64,000 nt of DNA from CBFFRJ01 sp051486985 (GTDB lineage: Bacteria; Pseudomonadota; Gammaproteobacteria; Enterobacterales; Enterobacteriaceae): assembly GCF_051486985.1 (NCBI RefSeq), contig NZ_JAHVDV010000023.1, positions 1 through 64,000 on the forward strand. The letters run 5' to 3'. The notes beneath the pieces were generated by a model. That model saw only the letters and a list, made by a program, of their open reading frames with translations. It made no database searches and was not told the origin of the DNA. Position 1 is the stretch's first letter, and every line of letters begins with the position of its first letter. This document shows positions 1 to 10,868 of the stretch, piece after piece. The translations under genes were made by a program, and so were the position numbers.

Positions 1-94
1 AGCGTTTATTTTCGCTTTTCTCTGCGGGCTTCTCAGTGAATCTCACCGGAACACCCTGCTGACCCGGCGGCGTGTGTGCCGTTGTTCCGTGTCA

Positions 95-155
95 GTGGAG
101 GCGCATTATAGGGAGTTATTCCGGGCTGACAAGTCTAAAATTCAAAAAAGTTATC
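95..155 (-). promoter_or_regulatory. rRNA operon P1 promoter with UP element
   Basis: Read on the minus strand, a TTGTCA -35 (127-132) and a TATAAT -10 (105-110) are separated by 16 bp and followed by a GC-rich discriminator, the arrangement of E. coli rrn P1 promoters. The A/T-rich stretch just upstream (about 133-155) fits an UP element. The leader then runs off the left edge, so P2 and the 16S gene lie outside the window. The position beyond the 3' end of clpB matches rrnG in E. coli. The discriminator type implies growth-rate and ppGpp control. Confidence 0.88.
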
Positions 156-215
156 GTTCGCTCACTTTCCAGGCAATCCATATCTATAAAGTCTGTTTTC
201 GCCTGCTTTTTAAAC

Positions 216-244
216 AAAAACGAGCCCCAAAGGACTCGTTTTTG
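216..244 (-). terminator. clpB terminator
   Basis: On the minus strand just after the clpB stop, an ACGAGTCC/GGGCTCGT stem with a short loop is followed by a run of T. It separates clpB from the rrn promoter downstream. Confidence 0.85.
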
Positions 245-256
245 TAGTTCTGTTAT

Positions 257-2830
<2,574 letters not shown>

Positions 2831-2870
2831 AACTCCCCCCATATAACAGGTCAAATTTGCTACTGGAGAT

Positions 2871-2900
2871 TAAATGAGGTCATCCCTCAATTATTCAAGG
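2871..2900 (-). promoter_or_regulatory. sigma-32 promoter of clpB
   Basis: Minus-strand CCTTGAA (2894-2900) and CCTCATTTA (2871-2879) are 14 bp apart, a good match to the heat-shock consensus (CTTGAA, 13-14 bp, CCCCATNT). It lies about 40 bp before the clpB start, between pgeF and clpB. Confidence 0.85.
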
Positions 2901-2961
2901 TTGATGACCTGAATTATGTGGAAAGAAAGTGCTGCGCACTGGATCGTCTTGATTCGTTAGG

Positions 2962-3693
2962 TTATATCAGCCAAATGAAACTTGCCATACGGCCTGTCGT
3001 CTTGTCGCGACGATAAGAGAAGAAATCGTGCTTTTCTGTGAAGGTGCAGCGGTCGCCTCCAAAAACATGGGTGATGCCCACACTTTCAAGACGCTGGCGT
3101 GCCAGAGCGTAAATGTCTGCGTAAAATTTCTCACCTGCGGGTTTGAAGGCACTGTCGGCACGATTATCCACCGCCATGAAAGCCTCACGAACCTCCGCCC
3201 CGACTTCGAATGCATCCGGGCCAATCGCAGGGCCGAGCCAGGCGATTATGTTTTCAGGGTTATCTGTAAAACAAGCCACCGTATCTTCAAGCACACCCGC
3301 GCATAAGCCTCGCCACCCGGCATGGGCAGCTGCCACTTCCGTACCCGCCCGATTGCAAAAGAGCACGGGCAGGCAGTCAGCGGTCATGACCGCACAAACG
3401 GTGCCGGGGAGCGTGCTGTAAGACGCGTCCGCACGTTTACTGGCACAATCACCACCAGTGAGAGTTAATACAGCGTTGCCATGAACTTGCTCAAGCCAGA
3501 CGGGTTTCGATGGCAACCCGCCAGCTGCATAAAGCCGCAGGCGGTTTTCTTCGACGTGTTCCAGATTATCACCGCAATGAGCACCCAGATTTAGCGAATC
3601 ATAAGGCGGTACGCTGACACCACCGTGTCGCGTCGAGCTACATGCAGCCACACCTTTGGGTAGCGGCCATTCGGGGATAATCAAGTGTGTCAT
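2962..3693 (-). CDS. pgeF: Peptidoglycan editing factor PgeF (YfiH, laccase-domain protein)
   Basis: Member of the DUF152/laccase-domain family. E. coli PgeF removes misincorporated L-Ser from UDP-MurNAc peptides; some relatives act as purine nucleoside phosphorylases. The 243-residue length is normal. Metal-site motifs are visible: STRHGG near residue 20, the TADCLPVLF segment with its Cys, and AAAHAGWRGL with its His. The start overlaps the rluD stop in an ATGA (3690-3693), which indicates translational coupling with rluD. The rluD-pgeF-clpB order is that of E. coli. Confidence 0.95.
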   Translation of the reverse strand: MTHLIIPEWPLPKGVAACSSTRHGGVSVPPYDSLNLGAHCGDNLEHVEENRLRLYAAGGLPSKPVWLEQVHGNAVLTLTGGDCASKRADASYSTLPGTVCAVMTADCLPVLFCNRAGTEVAAAHAGWRGLCAGVLEDTVACFTDNPENIIAWLGPAIGPDAFEVGAEVREAFMAVDNRADSAFKPAGEKFYADIYALARQRLESVGITHVFGGDRCTFTEKHDFFSYRRDKTTGRMASFIWLI

Positions 3694-4670
3694 AGCCAGG
3701 CCACATCATCCTTATGCGTTTCAAAATCGTCGCGCATAGCGGCAATCAGCTCCACCATATCCTGCGGGATAGGCGCATGCCATTCCATCTCAATACCAGT
3801 AATAGGGTGATAGAGTCGAAGCATGGTGGCATGCAAAGCCTGGCGATCGAATTTACGCAGCTCGGTGATGAACGCTTCAGAAGCGCCCTTAGGCGGACGT
3901 GGGCGGCCGCCGTAGAGCTGGTCACCCACCAACGGATGCGTGATATGTGCCATGTGAACACGAATCTGGTGAGTTCGGCCCGTTTCCAGACGCAGGCGTA
4001 AACGCGTATGGACGCGGAAATGCTCCATGATGCGGTAATGCGTTACTGCAGGTTTCCCCATCGGATGCACGGACATGTGTGTACGCTTGGTCGGGTGGCG
4101 GCTGATGGGTTCTTCAACCGTACCACCAGACGTCATATGACCAATTGCTACCGCTTCATATTCACGGGTAATTTCGCGCAGTTGCAATGATTCAACCAAA
4201 CGCGTTTGCGCCGGTATGGTTTTGGCCACGACCATCAGGCCGGTGGTGTCTTTGTCCAGACGGTGAACAATACCCGCGCGCGGTACATCAACAATAGGCG
4301 GGTAATAATGAAGTAATGCATTCAGTACGGTGCCATCGGGATTACCTGCACCGGGGTGGACCACAAGGTCGCGAGGCTTATTGATAACCAGAATATCGTC
4401 ATCTTCGTAGACGATAGTCAGCGGAATATCTTGCGGCTCAAACCGTACTTCTTCCTCGATTTCAGCGGTAATGGTGACGCTTTCGCCCCCCAGAACCTTC
4501 TCTTTTGGTGTGTCCCAGAGTTTGCCATTTACCTGAACATTTTGGGCAAGGATCCACTCTTTTATGCGCGAACGCGAATAATCAGGGAACAATTCGGCTA
4601 AAGCCTGATCTAACCGTTGTCCAAGTTGTTTTTCGGACACCGTTGCGGTGAGTTGTACTCGTTGTGCCAT
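3690..4670 (-). CDS. rluD: 23S rRNA pseudouridine(1911/1915/1917) synthase RluD
   Basis: Makes the three pseudouridines of helix 69 in 23S rRNA, needed for normal ribosome assembly and termination. The 326-residue protein has an N-terminal S4 RNA-binding domain (about 18-75) and an RluA-type catalytic domain with the signature HRLDKDTTGL near residue 136-145, whose Asp is catalytic. It is first in a two-gene unit with pgeF and divergent from bamD. Confidence 0.97.
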   Translation of the reverse strand: MAQRVQLTATVSEKQLGQRLDQALAELFPDYSRSRIKEWILAQNVQVNGKLWDTPKEKVLGGESVTITAEIEEEVRFEPQDIPLTIVYEDDDILVINKPRDLVVHPGAGNPDGTVLNALLHYYPPIVDVPRAGIVHRLDKDTTGLMVVAKTIPAQTRLVESLQLREITREYEAVAIGHMTSGGTVEEPISRHPTKRTHMSVHPMGKPAVTHYRIMEHFRVHTRLRLRLETGRTHQIRVHMAHITHPLVGDQLYGGRPRPPKGASEAFITELRKFDRQALHATMLRLYHPITGIEMEWHAPIPQDMVELIAAMRDDFETHKDDVAWL

Positions 4671-4800
4671 ATACAGCTTCTTCGTTAACGTTGGGTTTTA
4701 CGGCTTCGCCGTATAATATAGTGTGCTATTGTAGCTGGTCTTAGTCGGGAGCAGGAAGAGACAATCTCCCGCATAAACATTTGAGGAAAGTCTAAACGTC

Positions 4801-5535
4801 ATGACGCGCATGAAATATCTGGTGGCAGCCGCCACGTTGAGCCTGGCTTTGGCGGGTTGCTCCGGTTCAAAGGAAGTGGTGCCTGATAATCCGCCAAATG
4901 AAATCTATGCGACTGCCCAGCAAAAGCTGCAAGACGGTAACTGGAAGGCAGCAATAACGCAACTAGAAGCGCTGGATAATCGCTATCCATTTGGGCCTTA
5001 CTCGCAACAGGTGCAGTTGGATCTCATCTACGCCTACTATAAAAATGCTGACTTACCGCTGGCGCAGGCTTCCATTGATCGCTTTATTCGCCTGAACCCG
5101 ACGCACCCGAACATCGATTATGTTATGTACATGCGCGGTCTGACTAACATGGCGCTGGATGACAGCGCGCTGCAGGGCTTCTTTGGCGTGGATCGTAGTG
5201 ACCGAGACCCTCAACATGCTCGTGATGCTTTCAATGATTTCTCCAAACTGGTTCGCGGCTACCCGCGTAGTCAGTATGTGACAGATGCCACCAAACGTCT
5301 GGTCTTCCTGAAAGATCGTCTCGCAAAATATGAATATTCCGTGGCGGAATATTATACCCGCCGTGGTGCCTGGGTGGCCGTCGTAAACCGTGTTGAGGGG
5401 ATGCTGCGTGACTACCCGGATACCGCCGCTACGCATGATGCGCTGCCGCTGATGGAAAATGCCTATCGCCAGATGCAGATGAATGCGCAGGCGGATAAAG
5501 TGGCCAAAATCATCGCATCCAACCAAAGCAGCTGA
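4801..5535 (+). CDS. bamD: Outer membrane assembly lipoprotein BamD
   Basis: Essential lipoprotein of the BAM complex that inserts beta-barrel proteins into the outer membrane. The 244 residues are nearly identical to E. coli BamD. The signal peptide ends in a lipobox (LALAGC, Cys near residue 20) and the rest forms TPR-like helices (about 30-240). A TGAGGAAAG ribosome site precedes the ATG. A TATAAT at 4712-4717 in the rluD-bamD gap is a plausible -10, but I cannot fix its -35. BamE, another BAM lipoprotein, is also in this window. Confidence 0.98.
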   Translation: MTRMKYLVAAATLSLALAGCSGSKEVVPDNPPNEIYATAQQKLQDGNWKAAITQLEALDNRYPFGPYSQQVQLDLIYAYYKNADLPLAQASIDRFIRLNPTHPNIDYVMYMRGLTNMALDDSALQGFFGVDRSDRDPQHARDAFNDFSKLVRGYPRSQYVTDATKRLVFLKDRLAKYEYSVAEYYTRRGAWVAVVNRVEGMLRDYPDTAATHDALPLMENAYRQMQMNAQADKVAKIIASNQSS

Positions 5536-5550
5536 TGCGAGCAAAAAACT

Positions 5551-5583
5551 AAAAAGGCAGCCCTATAGGTTGCCTTTTTTTAT
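5551..5583 (+). terminator. bamD terminator
   Basis: A GGCAGCC/GGTTGCC hairpin with a CTATA loop, followed by seven T, starts 15 bp after the bamD stop. Confidence 0.88.
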
Positions 5584-5724
5584 TGGAGGATGTTCAGCTG
5601 AAGCGTGTTAGCGTCAGGTCATCCAGTCAACTATGACCGGTAATCCTGACTTCGACAAGCGATATTTCCCCTCTTCCTGCCCTGCCTCACAAAACCTCTT
5701 CTTTGACAAAAAGTGACAAAATAA

Positions 5725-5766
5725 TGTGACTTTAATCACACATTTTGACATTTTTAGCGTTATGCT
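5725..5766 (+). promoter_or_regulatory. CRP site and promoter of raiA
   Basis: TGTGA-N6-TCACA at 5725-5740 is a perfect CRP half-site pair. A TATGCT -10 at 5761-5766 puts the transcription start near 5773, about 41 bp from the CRP centre, as in class II activation. E. coli raiA is known to be CRP-activated. Confidence 0.75.
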
Positions 5767-5802
5767 GGAATTACCAAGACGGAAAGACAAGAGGTAACAT
5801 CT

Positions 5803-6138
5803 ATGACAATGAACATTACCAGCAAACAAATGGAAATCACTCCTGCAATTCGTCAACATGTCGCAGACCGTCTCGCCAAACTGGATAAATGGCAAACTCA
5901 CTTAATTAATCCACATATCATTCTCTCTAAAGAGCCTCAGGGCTTCGTCGCTGACGCCACCATCAATACGCCAAACGGGCATCTGGTCGCCAGCGCTAAA
6001 CATGAAGATATGTACACCGCGATTAACGATTTAATCAACAAGCTGGAGCGCCAGCTCAATAAAGTTCAGCACAAGGGTGAAGCGCGTCGGGCCACCACCT
6101 CAGTGAAAGATGCAGACTTCGTTGAAGAAGAAGAATAA
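5803..6138 (+). CDS. raiA: Ribosome-associated inhibitor RaiA (YfiA)
   Basis: Stationary-phase and cold-shock factor that binds the decoding centre of the 30S subunit, blocks translation and keeps ribosomes as 70S monomers, opposing 100S dimer formation. The 111 residues match E. coli RaiA from MTMNITSKQMEI onward, with the usual acidic tail (DFVEEEE). It belongs to the short HPF type without the long dimerisation domain. A GAGGT ribosome site precedes the ATG. It is monocistronic, with a CRP-type promoter upstream and a strong terminator downstream. Confidence 0.97.
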   Translation: MTMNITSKQMEITPAIRQHVADRLAKLDKWQTHLINPHIILSKEPQGFVADATINTPNGHLVASAKHEDMYTAINDLINKLERQLNKVQHKGEARRATTSVKDADFVEEEE

Positions 6139-6160
6139 GTCATCACATTGCGTTAATCTG

Positions 6161-6186
6161 CAACGCGCCTCCGGGCGCGTTTTTTG
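6161..6186 (+). terminator. raiA terminator
   Basis: An AACGCGCC/GGGCGCGTT stem with a TCC loop is followed by T-rich sequence, directly after raiA and before the pheL promoter. Confidence 0.87.
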
Positions 6187-6216
6187 TTGACAGAGCGAAA
6201 ACAGTACGGGTACTTT
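6187..6216 (+). promoter_or_regulatory. pheL-pheA promoter
   Basis: TTGACA (6187-6192) and TACTTT (6211-6216) with an 18-bp spacer sit 27 bp before the pheL start. The surrounding sequence resembles the E. coli pheA promoter. Confidence 0.7.
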
Positions 6217-6242
6217 ACTGTTACGCACTAAAGGAAATTACC

Positions 6243-6290
6243 ATGTATCGTGTCCCGTTTTTCTTCGCATTCTTTTTTACCTTCCCCTGA
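6243..6290 (+). CDS. pheL: pheA operon leader peptide PheL
   Basis: The 15-codon frame encodes MYRVPFFFAFFFTFP. Seven of its residues are Phe, as in the E. coli leader (E. coli begins MKHIP instead of MYRVP). Ribosome stalling at Phe codons when Phe-tRNA is scarce prevents formation of the downstream terminator. AAGGAAAT before the ATG serves as ribosome site. The attenuator hairpin and pheA follow directly. Confidence 0.95.
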   Translation: MYRVPFFFAFFFTFP

Positions 6291-6336
6291 CCGGGAGGCG
6301 TTTCGTCGTGTAATAAAGAATGCGAAGACGAACAAT

Positions 6337-6366
6337 AAGGCCTCCCACACCGGGGGGCCTTTTTTA
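6337..6366 (+). terminator. pheA attenuator
   Basis: An AAGGCCTCCC/GGGGGGCCTT hairpin with an ACAC loop is followed by six T, between pheL and pheA. This is the transcription attenuator of the phenylalanine operon. Confidence 0.92.
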
Positions 6367-6389
6367 TTGATAACAAGAAAGGCAACGCT

Positions 6390-7550
6390 ATGACATCGGA
6401 AAACCCACTGCTGGATTTACGTTCCAAAATCAGCGCATTAGATGAGAAGCTTCTTTCACTCCTGGCGGAACGACGCGAACTTGCTGTTGAAGTGGGCAAA
6501 GCGAAGCTGGCCTCGCACCGACCCGTGCGTGATATCGATCGTGAGCGTGACTTACTTGAGCGGTTAATTGAGCTTGGAAAAAGTCACCACCTGGATGCCC
6601 ACTACATCACCCGCCTTTTCCAGTTGATTATCGAAGATTCTGTTCTCACTCAGCAGGCACTGCTGCAGCATCATTTAAATAAGATCAACCCGCACTCTGC
6701 TCGTATCGCCTTCCTGGGGCCGAAAGGGTCCTACTCGCATCTTGCCGCTCGCCAGTATGCCGCCCGTCATTTCGAGCAGTTTATTGAAAGCGGTTGCCCA
6801 AAGTTCCAGGACATTTTTAATCAGGTTGAGACAGGTCAGGCTGACTATGCCGTGGTGCCGCTGGAAAATACCAGTTCTGGCGCGATCAATGATGTTTACG
6901 ATCTGCTTCAGCATACTACTCTGTCGATCGTCGGTGAGCTGACAATCCCCATCGATCACTGCGTTCTGGTCTCAGGCTCAACGGATTTGCAGACCATTGA
7001 GACGGTTTATAGCCATCCGCAGCCTTTCCAGCAGTGCAGTCAGTTCCTGAATCGTTATCCGCACTGGAAAATTGAATATACCGAGAGCACGTCCGCGGCA
7101 ATGGAAAAAGTCGCTCAGGCTGGTTCGCCACACGTTGCGGCACTGGGTAACGAGGCCGGTGGAGCACTGTATGGTCTGCAGGTGCTTGAACGTAATCTGG
7201 CAAATCAGACACAAAACATTACCCGTTTCGTGGTACTCGCCCGCAAAGCGATCGAGGTCTCCGACCAGGTGCCGGCAAAAACCACGCTGCTGATAGCCAC
7301 CGGGCAACAGGCGGGGGCGTTGGTTGAAGCCCTGCTGGTGCTGCGAAACCATAATCTGATCATGACCAAACTGGAATCGCGCCCGATACACGGTAACCCG
7401 TGGGAAGAGATGTTTTACCTGGACATTCAGGCTAATCTGCACGCCCCGGATGTACAGAAAGCCCTGCGGGAACTCACCGCCATTACACGATCGCTAAAAG
7501 TACTGGGTTGTTACCCCGGCGAGAACGTCGTTCCCGTTGATCCGGCCTGA
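6390..7550 (+). CDS. pheA: Bifunctional chorismate mutase/prephenate dehydratase (P-protein)
   Basis: Converts chorismate to prephenate and then to phenylpyruvate, the committed step of phenylalanine synthesis. The 386 residues have the E. coli layout. The AroQ-type mutase covers 1-90 (LRSKISALDEKLLSLLAERR), the dehydratase about 105-285, and a C-terminal ACT domain about 297-386 carries the GALV and ESRP motifs that bind phenylalanine for feedback inhibition. It is controlled by the pheL attenuator. The 3' end overlaps the convergent SMP-30 gene by 40 bp, which differs from E. coli, where tyrA is the convergent neighbour. Confidence 0.98.
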   Translation: MTSENPLLDLRSKISALDEKLLSLLAERRELAVEVGKAKLASHRPVRDIDRERDLLERLIELGKSHHLDAHYITRLFQLIIEDSVLTQQALLQHHLNKINPHSARIAFLGPKGSYSHLAARQYAARHFEQFIESGCPKFQDIFNQVETGQADYAVVPLENTSSGAINDVYDLLQHTTLSIVGELTIPIDHCVLVSGSTDLQTIETVYSHPQPFQQCSQFLNRYPHWKIEYTESTSAAMEKVAQAGSPHVAALGNEAGGALYGLQVLERNLANQTQNITRFVVLARKAIEVSDQVPAKTTLLIATGQQAGALVEALLVLRNHNLIMTKLESRPIHGNPWEEMFYLDIQANLHAPDVQKALRELTAITRSLKVLGCYPGENVVPVDPA

Positions 7551-8416
7551 TCCCTAAATCGCGGCTTCTTCATTCCTGCCACGCTGACCGGCAGGGTGAA
7601 GATAGCGCCGGAAAGGGGATAGTCTGCCACTTCCTCCGCCGTCATATTCTCCCGTGTGGTCGTAATGAACAGAGTTTTCATATCAACGCCGCCAAAACAG
7701 ACCATTGTCGGACATCGTACGGGCAACCGATACTCTTCCAGCTGTTCGCCCTGAGGTGAAAAACGGGCGATGCGCCAGCCATCATATAGCGCACTCCAGT
7801 AGCATCCCTCTTCATCCATCGCTGCGCCATCAGGGATACCTTCATTCGGCTTGAATTGCCGAAACACTTCGCGCTGGCCCGGCTCACCGTGTTCATCCAG
7901 TGGGGTGCGGTAGATGACGCCATTCGGCGTATCAGAGGTGTACATCCACTGGCGATCCGGACTGAATGCCAGCCCATTGGCTCCATGAATATCGGCCTGG
8001 ATAATCTGCGGTTTCAGCTGGGTATCGACACGCACTAATAGCGCACCATTGTAATCACCCGGACTCCAGAAAGTGCCCGCATAGAAGCGACCCGCGTGAT
8101 CGGTGCCCCCATCATTAAAGCGCGCAAGCTGTGGGTTAGAGGGGTTATCACAGACTTTTTGCACCAGCAGGCCATGCCTGTCAGCCAGCCAGATAGCATT
8201 GCGCATGGCGACAATAAATCCGCCTTTCTCACGAAGCGCAAAGCAGCCCACCTCTTCGGGAAAGGAGAGTACGCTATGCTCCCCGGAAGCGAGATGGTAA
8301 CGATGAAGTTCGCCTTCCAGTATATCAGCCCACCAGAGCGCCTGTTCCTCGTCGCTCCAGGTCGGGCATTCCGGCAAATGTCCGGTGTAGTCAAATAATG
8401 TCTGTAATTCAGCCAT
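7511..8416 (-). CDS. SMP-30/gluconolactonase/LRE family protein
   Basis: Predicted calcium- or zinc-dependent lactonase with a six-bladed beta-propeller; the substrate cannot be read from sequence. The 301 residues show the family metal-ligand segments: PECPTW with Glu near residue 15, GANGLAFSPD with Asn near 148, and DGAAMDEEGCYW with Asp near 200. AGGGCAGG before the ATG is the ribosome site. The gene sits between pheA and tyrA and is absent there in E. coli. Its 3' end overlaps pheA by 40 bp. A terminator separates it from the upstream tyrA, so it needs its own promoter or readthrough. A role in aromatic metabolism is not implied. Confidence 0.88.
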   Translation of the reverse strand: MAELQTLFDYTGHLPECPTWSDEEQALWWADILEGELHRYHLASGEHSVLSFPEEVGCFALREKGGFIVAMRNAIWLADRHGLLVQKVCDNPSNPQLARFNDGGTDHAGRFYAGTFWSPGDYNGALLVRVDTQLKPQIIQADIHGANGLAFSPDRQWMYTSDTPNGVIYRTPLDEHGEPGQREVFRQFKPNEGIPDGAAMDEEGCYWSALYDGWRIARFSPQGEQLEEYRLPVRCPTMVCFGGVDMKTLFITTTRENMTAEEVADYPLSGAIFTLPVSVAGMKKPRFRDQAGSTGTTFSPG

Positions 8417-8429
8417 ATCCTGCCCTCAA

Positions 8430-8465
8430 AAAGAAAAAGCCAGCGGCATCCCGCTGGCTTTTCAG
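8430..8465 (-). terminator. tyrA terminator
   Basis: An AAGCCAGCGG/CCGCTGGCTT hairpin with a 4-nt loop has a T-rich tail on the minus strand. It lies between tyrA and the SMP-30 gene and ends the aroF-tyrA unit. Confidence 0.82.
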
Positions 8466-8482
8466 TATATACGGCATTTTAG

Positions 8483-9604
8483 TTACTGGCGGCTGTCGTT
8501 CGCCTGACGCAGTAAAACGCGACTTTCATTCTGAAAACGCTTCGCATAATCACCGAACCAGTGCTCAACTTTGCGGAAGCTGTCGATAAACGCCTGTTTA
8601 TTTCCCTGCTCAAGCAAGGCAATCGCCTCGCCAAAGCGCTGGTAATAACGCTTAATCAGGGCCAGATTACTTTCCGAAGACATGATGATATCTGCGTAAA
8701 GCTGCGGGTCCTGGGCAAAAAGGCGTCCCACCATCGCCAGCTCAAGACGATAGATAGGCGACGAAAGCGCCAGAAGTTGTTCAAGCTGAACATTCTCTTC
8801 CGCCAGGTGAAGCCCATACGCGAACGTAGCAAAGTGGCGAAGCGCCTGGATAAATGCCATGTTCTGATCGTGCTCGACAGCACTGATACGATGTAGCCTT
8901 GCTCCCCAGACCTGAATCTGTTCCAGGAACCACTGGTAGGCTTCCGGCTGGCGACCGTCACACCAGACAACAACCTGCTTGGCAAGACTGCCGCTGTCAG
9001 GCCCGAACATAGGGTGCAGCCCCAGTACCGGGCCTTTATGAGCCGTTAACATAGCCTGCAAGGGTCCGGTTTTCACGGACGCCAGATCGATAAGAATGCA
9101 GTCTTCCGGCAGTGGCGGGAGCTGTGCGATAACCTGCTCAGTAACGTGAATCGGCACGCTCACAATTACCATGCCAGCCTCAGCCACAATCGTCTGCGCC
9201 TGCGCCCAGTCTTCTTTTTCCAGAATGCGTACCTGGTAGCCAGAAAGCGTCAACATTTTGGCAAACAGCTGTCCCATTTGCCCCTTCCCACCGACGATGA
9301 CAACGGGCCGTAGTGACGGACAAAGGGTTTTAAACCCTTTATCGTTTTCACTGGAATAGGATTCTCGCATTACCCGGCGAAGCACATCTTCAATCAGGTC
9401 CGGTGGCACGCCCAGAGACTCTGCCTCTTTACGACGAGATGCCAGCATTGAGGCTTCACGTTCAGGGACGTAGATCGGCAGGCCATACTGACTCTTAACC
9501 TCACCGACTTCCGCCACCAGCGCCATGCGGCGCGCCAGCAGCTCCAGCAGCGCCTTATCTACTTCATCAATTTGATCGCGTAATGCGGTCAGCTCTGCAA
9601 CCAT
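8483..9604 (-). CDS. tyrA: Bifunctional chorismate mutase/prephenate dehydrogenase (T-protein)
   Basis: Converts chorismate to prephenate and then, with NAD+, to 4-hydroxyphenylpyruvate in tyrosine synthesis. The 373 residues match E. coli length. An AroQ mutase domain (1-90) is followed by a Rossmann domain with IVGGKGQMGQLF near 100-112 and a helical dehydrogenase domain. It lies 9 bp downstream of aroF and forms the tyrosine operon with it, under the TyrR-type control region upstream of aroF. Confidence 0.98.
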   Translation of the reverse strand: MVAELTALRDQIDEVDKALLELLARRMALVAEVGEVKSQYGLPIYVPEREASMLASRRKEAESLGVPPDLIEDVLRRVMRESYSSENDKGFKTLCPSLRPVVIVGGKGQMGQLFAKMLTLSGYQVRILEKEDWAQAQTIVAEAGMVIVSVPIHVTEQVIAQLPPLPEDCILIDLASVKTGPLQAMLTAHKGPVLGLHPMFGPDSGSLAKQVVVWCDGRQPEAYQWFLEQIQVWGARLHRISAVEHDQNMAFIQALRHFATFAYGLHLAEENVQLEQLLALSSPIYRLELAMVGRLFAQDPQLYADIIMSSESNLALIKRYYQRFGEAIALLEQGNKQAFIDSFRKVEHWFGDYAKRFQNESRVLLRQANDSRQ

Positions 9605-9613
9605 AACACCCTC

Positions 9614-10684
9614 TTAAGCCAGACGAGCCGCAAGGCTGCCACGCAGATCGTTATTTATTTCGCGCAACAAGGATTCGGTGGTTTCCCAGTTGATGCAGGC
9701 ATCGGTGACCGACACACCGTACTTCATTTCACTACGCGGCTGCTCGGATGACTGATTGCCTTCATGAATGTTGCTTTCAATCATCAGGCCGATGATTGAT
9801 CGGTTACCATCTTTGATCTGTGCCACAACCGACTCAGCCACAGCAGGCTGGCGGCGGTAATCTTTGTTTGAGTTACCATGGCTGCAATCTACCATCAGTG
9901 AAGGTTTGAGTCCTGCCTGCTCCATCTCTTTTTCACATTGCGCCACGTCTGCCGGGCTGTAGTTTGGTGCTTTACCACCACGTAAAATCACATGACCGTC
10001 CGGGTTGCCCTGCGTTTGCAGCAGACAAACCTGGCCTGCCTGGTTGATACCGACAAAACGGTGTGGCATGGCGGCGGCGCGCATTGCATTGATGGCGGTT
10101 GCCAGACTACCGTCAGTACCATTTTTAAATCCAACCGGCATTGACAGGCCGGATGCCATTTCACGGTGGGTCTGGGATTCCGTTGTACGCGCGCCAATAG
10201 CTGACCAGCTGAACAGATCGCCCAGGTACTGAGGACTGTTTGGATCAAGCGCTTCCGTTGCGAGCGGCAGACCCATACTCACCAGTTCAACCAGCAAACG
10301 GCGGGCAATTTTCAGACCGCCTTCGACATCAAACGAACCATCCATGTGGGGATCGTTAATCAACCCTTTCCAGCCGACGGTGGTACGGGGTTTTTCAAAA
10401 TAGACGCGCATCACCAGATAGAGGCTATCGCTGACCTCTGCGGCAAGGGCTTTAAATCGACGAGCATATTCAATCGCGGTTTCAGGATCATGAATTGAAC
10501 AGGGACCACAGACGACCAGCAGACGTGGATCGCGACCGGCAATAATATTCGAGATGGTCTGGCGGGACTGTGCAATTTGCGCTTCCTGTTCGGTCGATAA
10601 CGGGAAAGCTGCTTTTAATTGATCGGGCGTGATCAAAACATGTTCGTCGGTGATATGTACGTTGTTCAGCGCGTCTTTTTGCAT
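9614..10684 (-). CDS. aroF: 3-deoxy-7-phosphoheptulonate synthase, tyrosine-sensitive
   Basis: First enzyme of the shikimate pathway: condenses phosphoenolpyruvate and erythrose 4-phosphate to DAHP. The 356 residues are closest to the AroF isoenzyme; linkage to tyrA and TyrR boxes support tyrosine sensitivity. LVVCGPCSIHD near 57-67 carries the conserved metal-ligand Cys, and the class I aldolase-type barrel is complete. It is the first gene of aroF-tyrA. Confidence 0.97.
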   Translation of the reverse strand: MQKDALNNVHITDEHVLITPDQLKAAFPLSTEQEAQIAQSRQTISNIIAGRDPRLLVVCGPCSIHDPETAIEYARRFKALAAEVSDSLYLVMRVYFEKPRTTVGWKGLINDPHMDGSFDVEGGLKIARRLLVELVSMGLPLATEALDPNSPQYLGDLFSWSAIGARTTESQTHREMASGLSMPVGFKNGTDGSLATAINAMRAAAMPHRFVGINQAGQVCLLQTQGNPDGHVILRGGKAPNYSPADVAQCEKEMEQAGLKPSLMVDCSHGNSNKDYRRQPAVAESVVAQIKDGNRSIIGLMIESNIHEGNQSSEQPRSEMKYGVSVTDACINWETTESLLREINNDLRGSLAARLA

Positions 10685-10740
10685 GATAGCGATCCTGTAG
10701 TGCTCATTTGCGATAGTTGATCCTCAGTGAGGTGAAGACA

Positions 10741-10768
10741 ACCATATCACAATCAGTAAAGATTTCAA
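10741..10768 (-). promoter_or_regulatory. aroF-tyrA promoter
   Basis: Minus-strand TTGAAA (10763-10768) and TATGGT (10741-10746) with a 16-bp spacer lie downstream of the TyrR boxes and about 57 bp before the aroF start. Confidence 0.6.
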
Positions 10769-10777
10769 TCCATATTA

Positions 10778-10795
10778 TGTACACTTTTATTTACA
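10778..10795. promoter_or_regulatory. TyrR box, promoter-proximal
   Basis: TGTACACTTTTATTTACA fits the TyrR consensus TGTAAA-N6-TTTACA (TGT-N12-ACA) and lies about 10 bp upstream of the predicted -35 of aroF. TyrR with tyrosine would repress from here. Confidence 0.72.
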
Positions 10796-10830
10796 TTAAG
10801 AGAAAAAAGAGCAAATAATGCCCTGCTATA

Positions 10831-10848
10831 TGTAAACAAAAATGAACA
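10831..10848. promoter_or_regulatory. TyrR box, distal
   Basis: TGTAAACAAAAATGAACA is a second TGT-N12-ACA box, 53 bp upstream of the first. That spacing (five helical turns) suits looping or cooperative binding by TyrR, as at E. coli aroF. Confidence 0.65.
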
Positions 10849-10868
10849 CTGGCTCTTAGGCACCCTTT

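Noticed and set aside
1..94. Possible rRNA sequence at the left edge
   Set aside because: Only the P1 promoter and the start of the leader are inside the window; no 16S sequence is present.
2831..2961. Possible small RNA in the clpB-pgeF gap
   Set aside because: I could identify the sigma-32 promoter but no terminator or conserved RNA structure to support a separate RNA gene.
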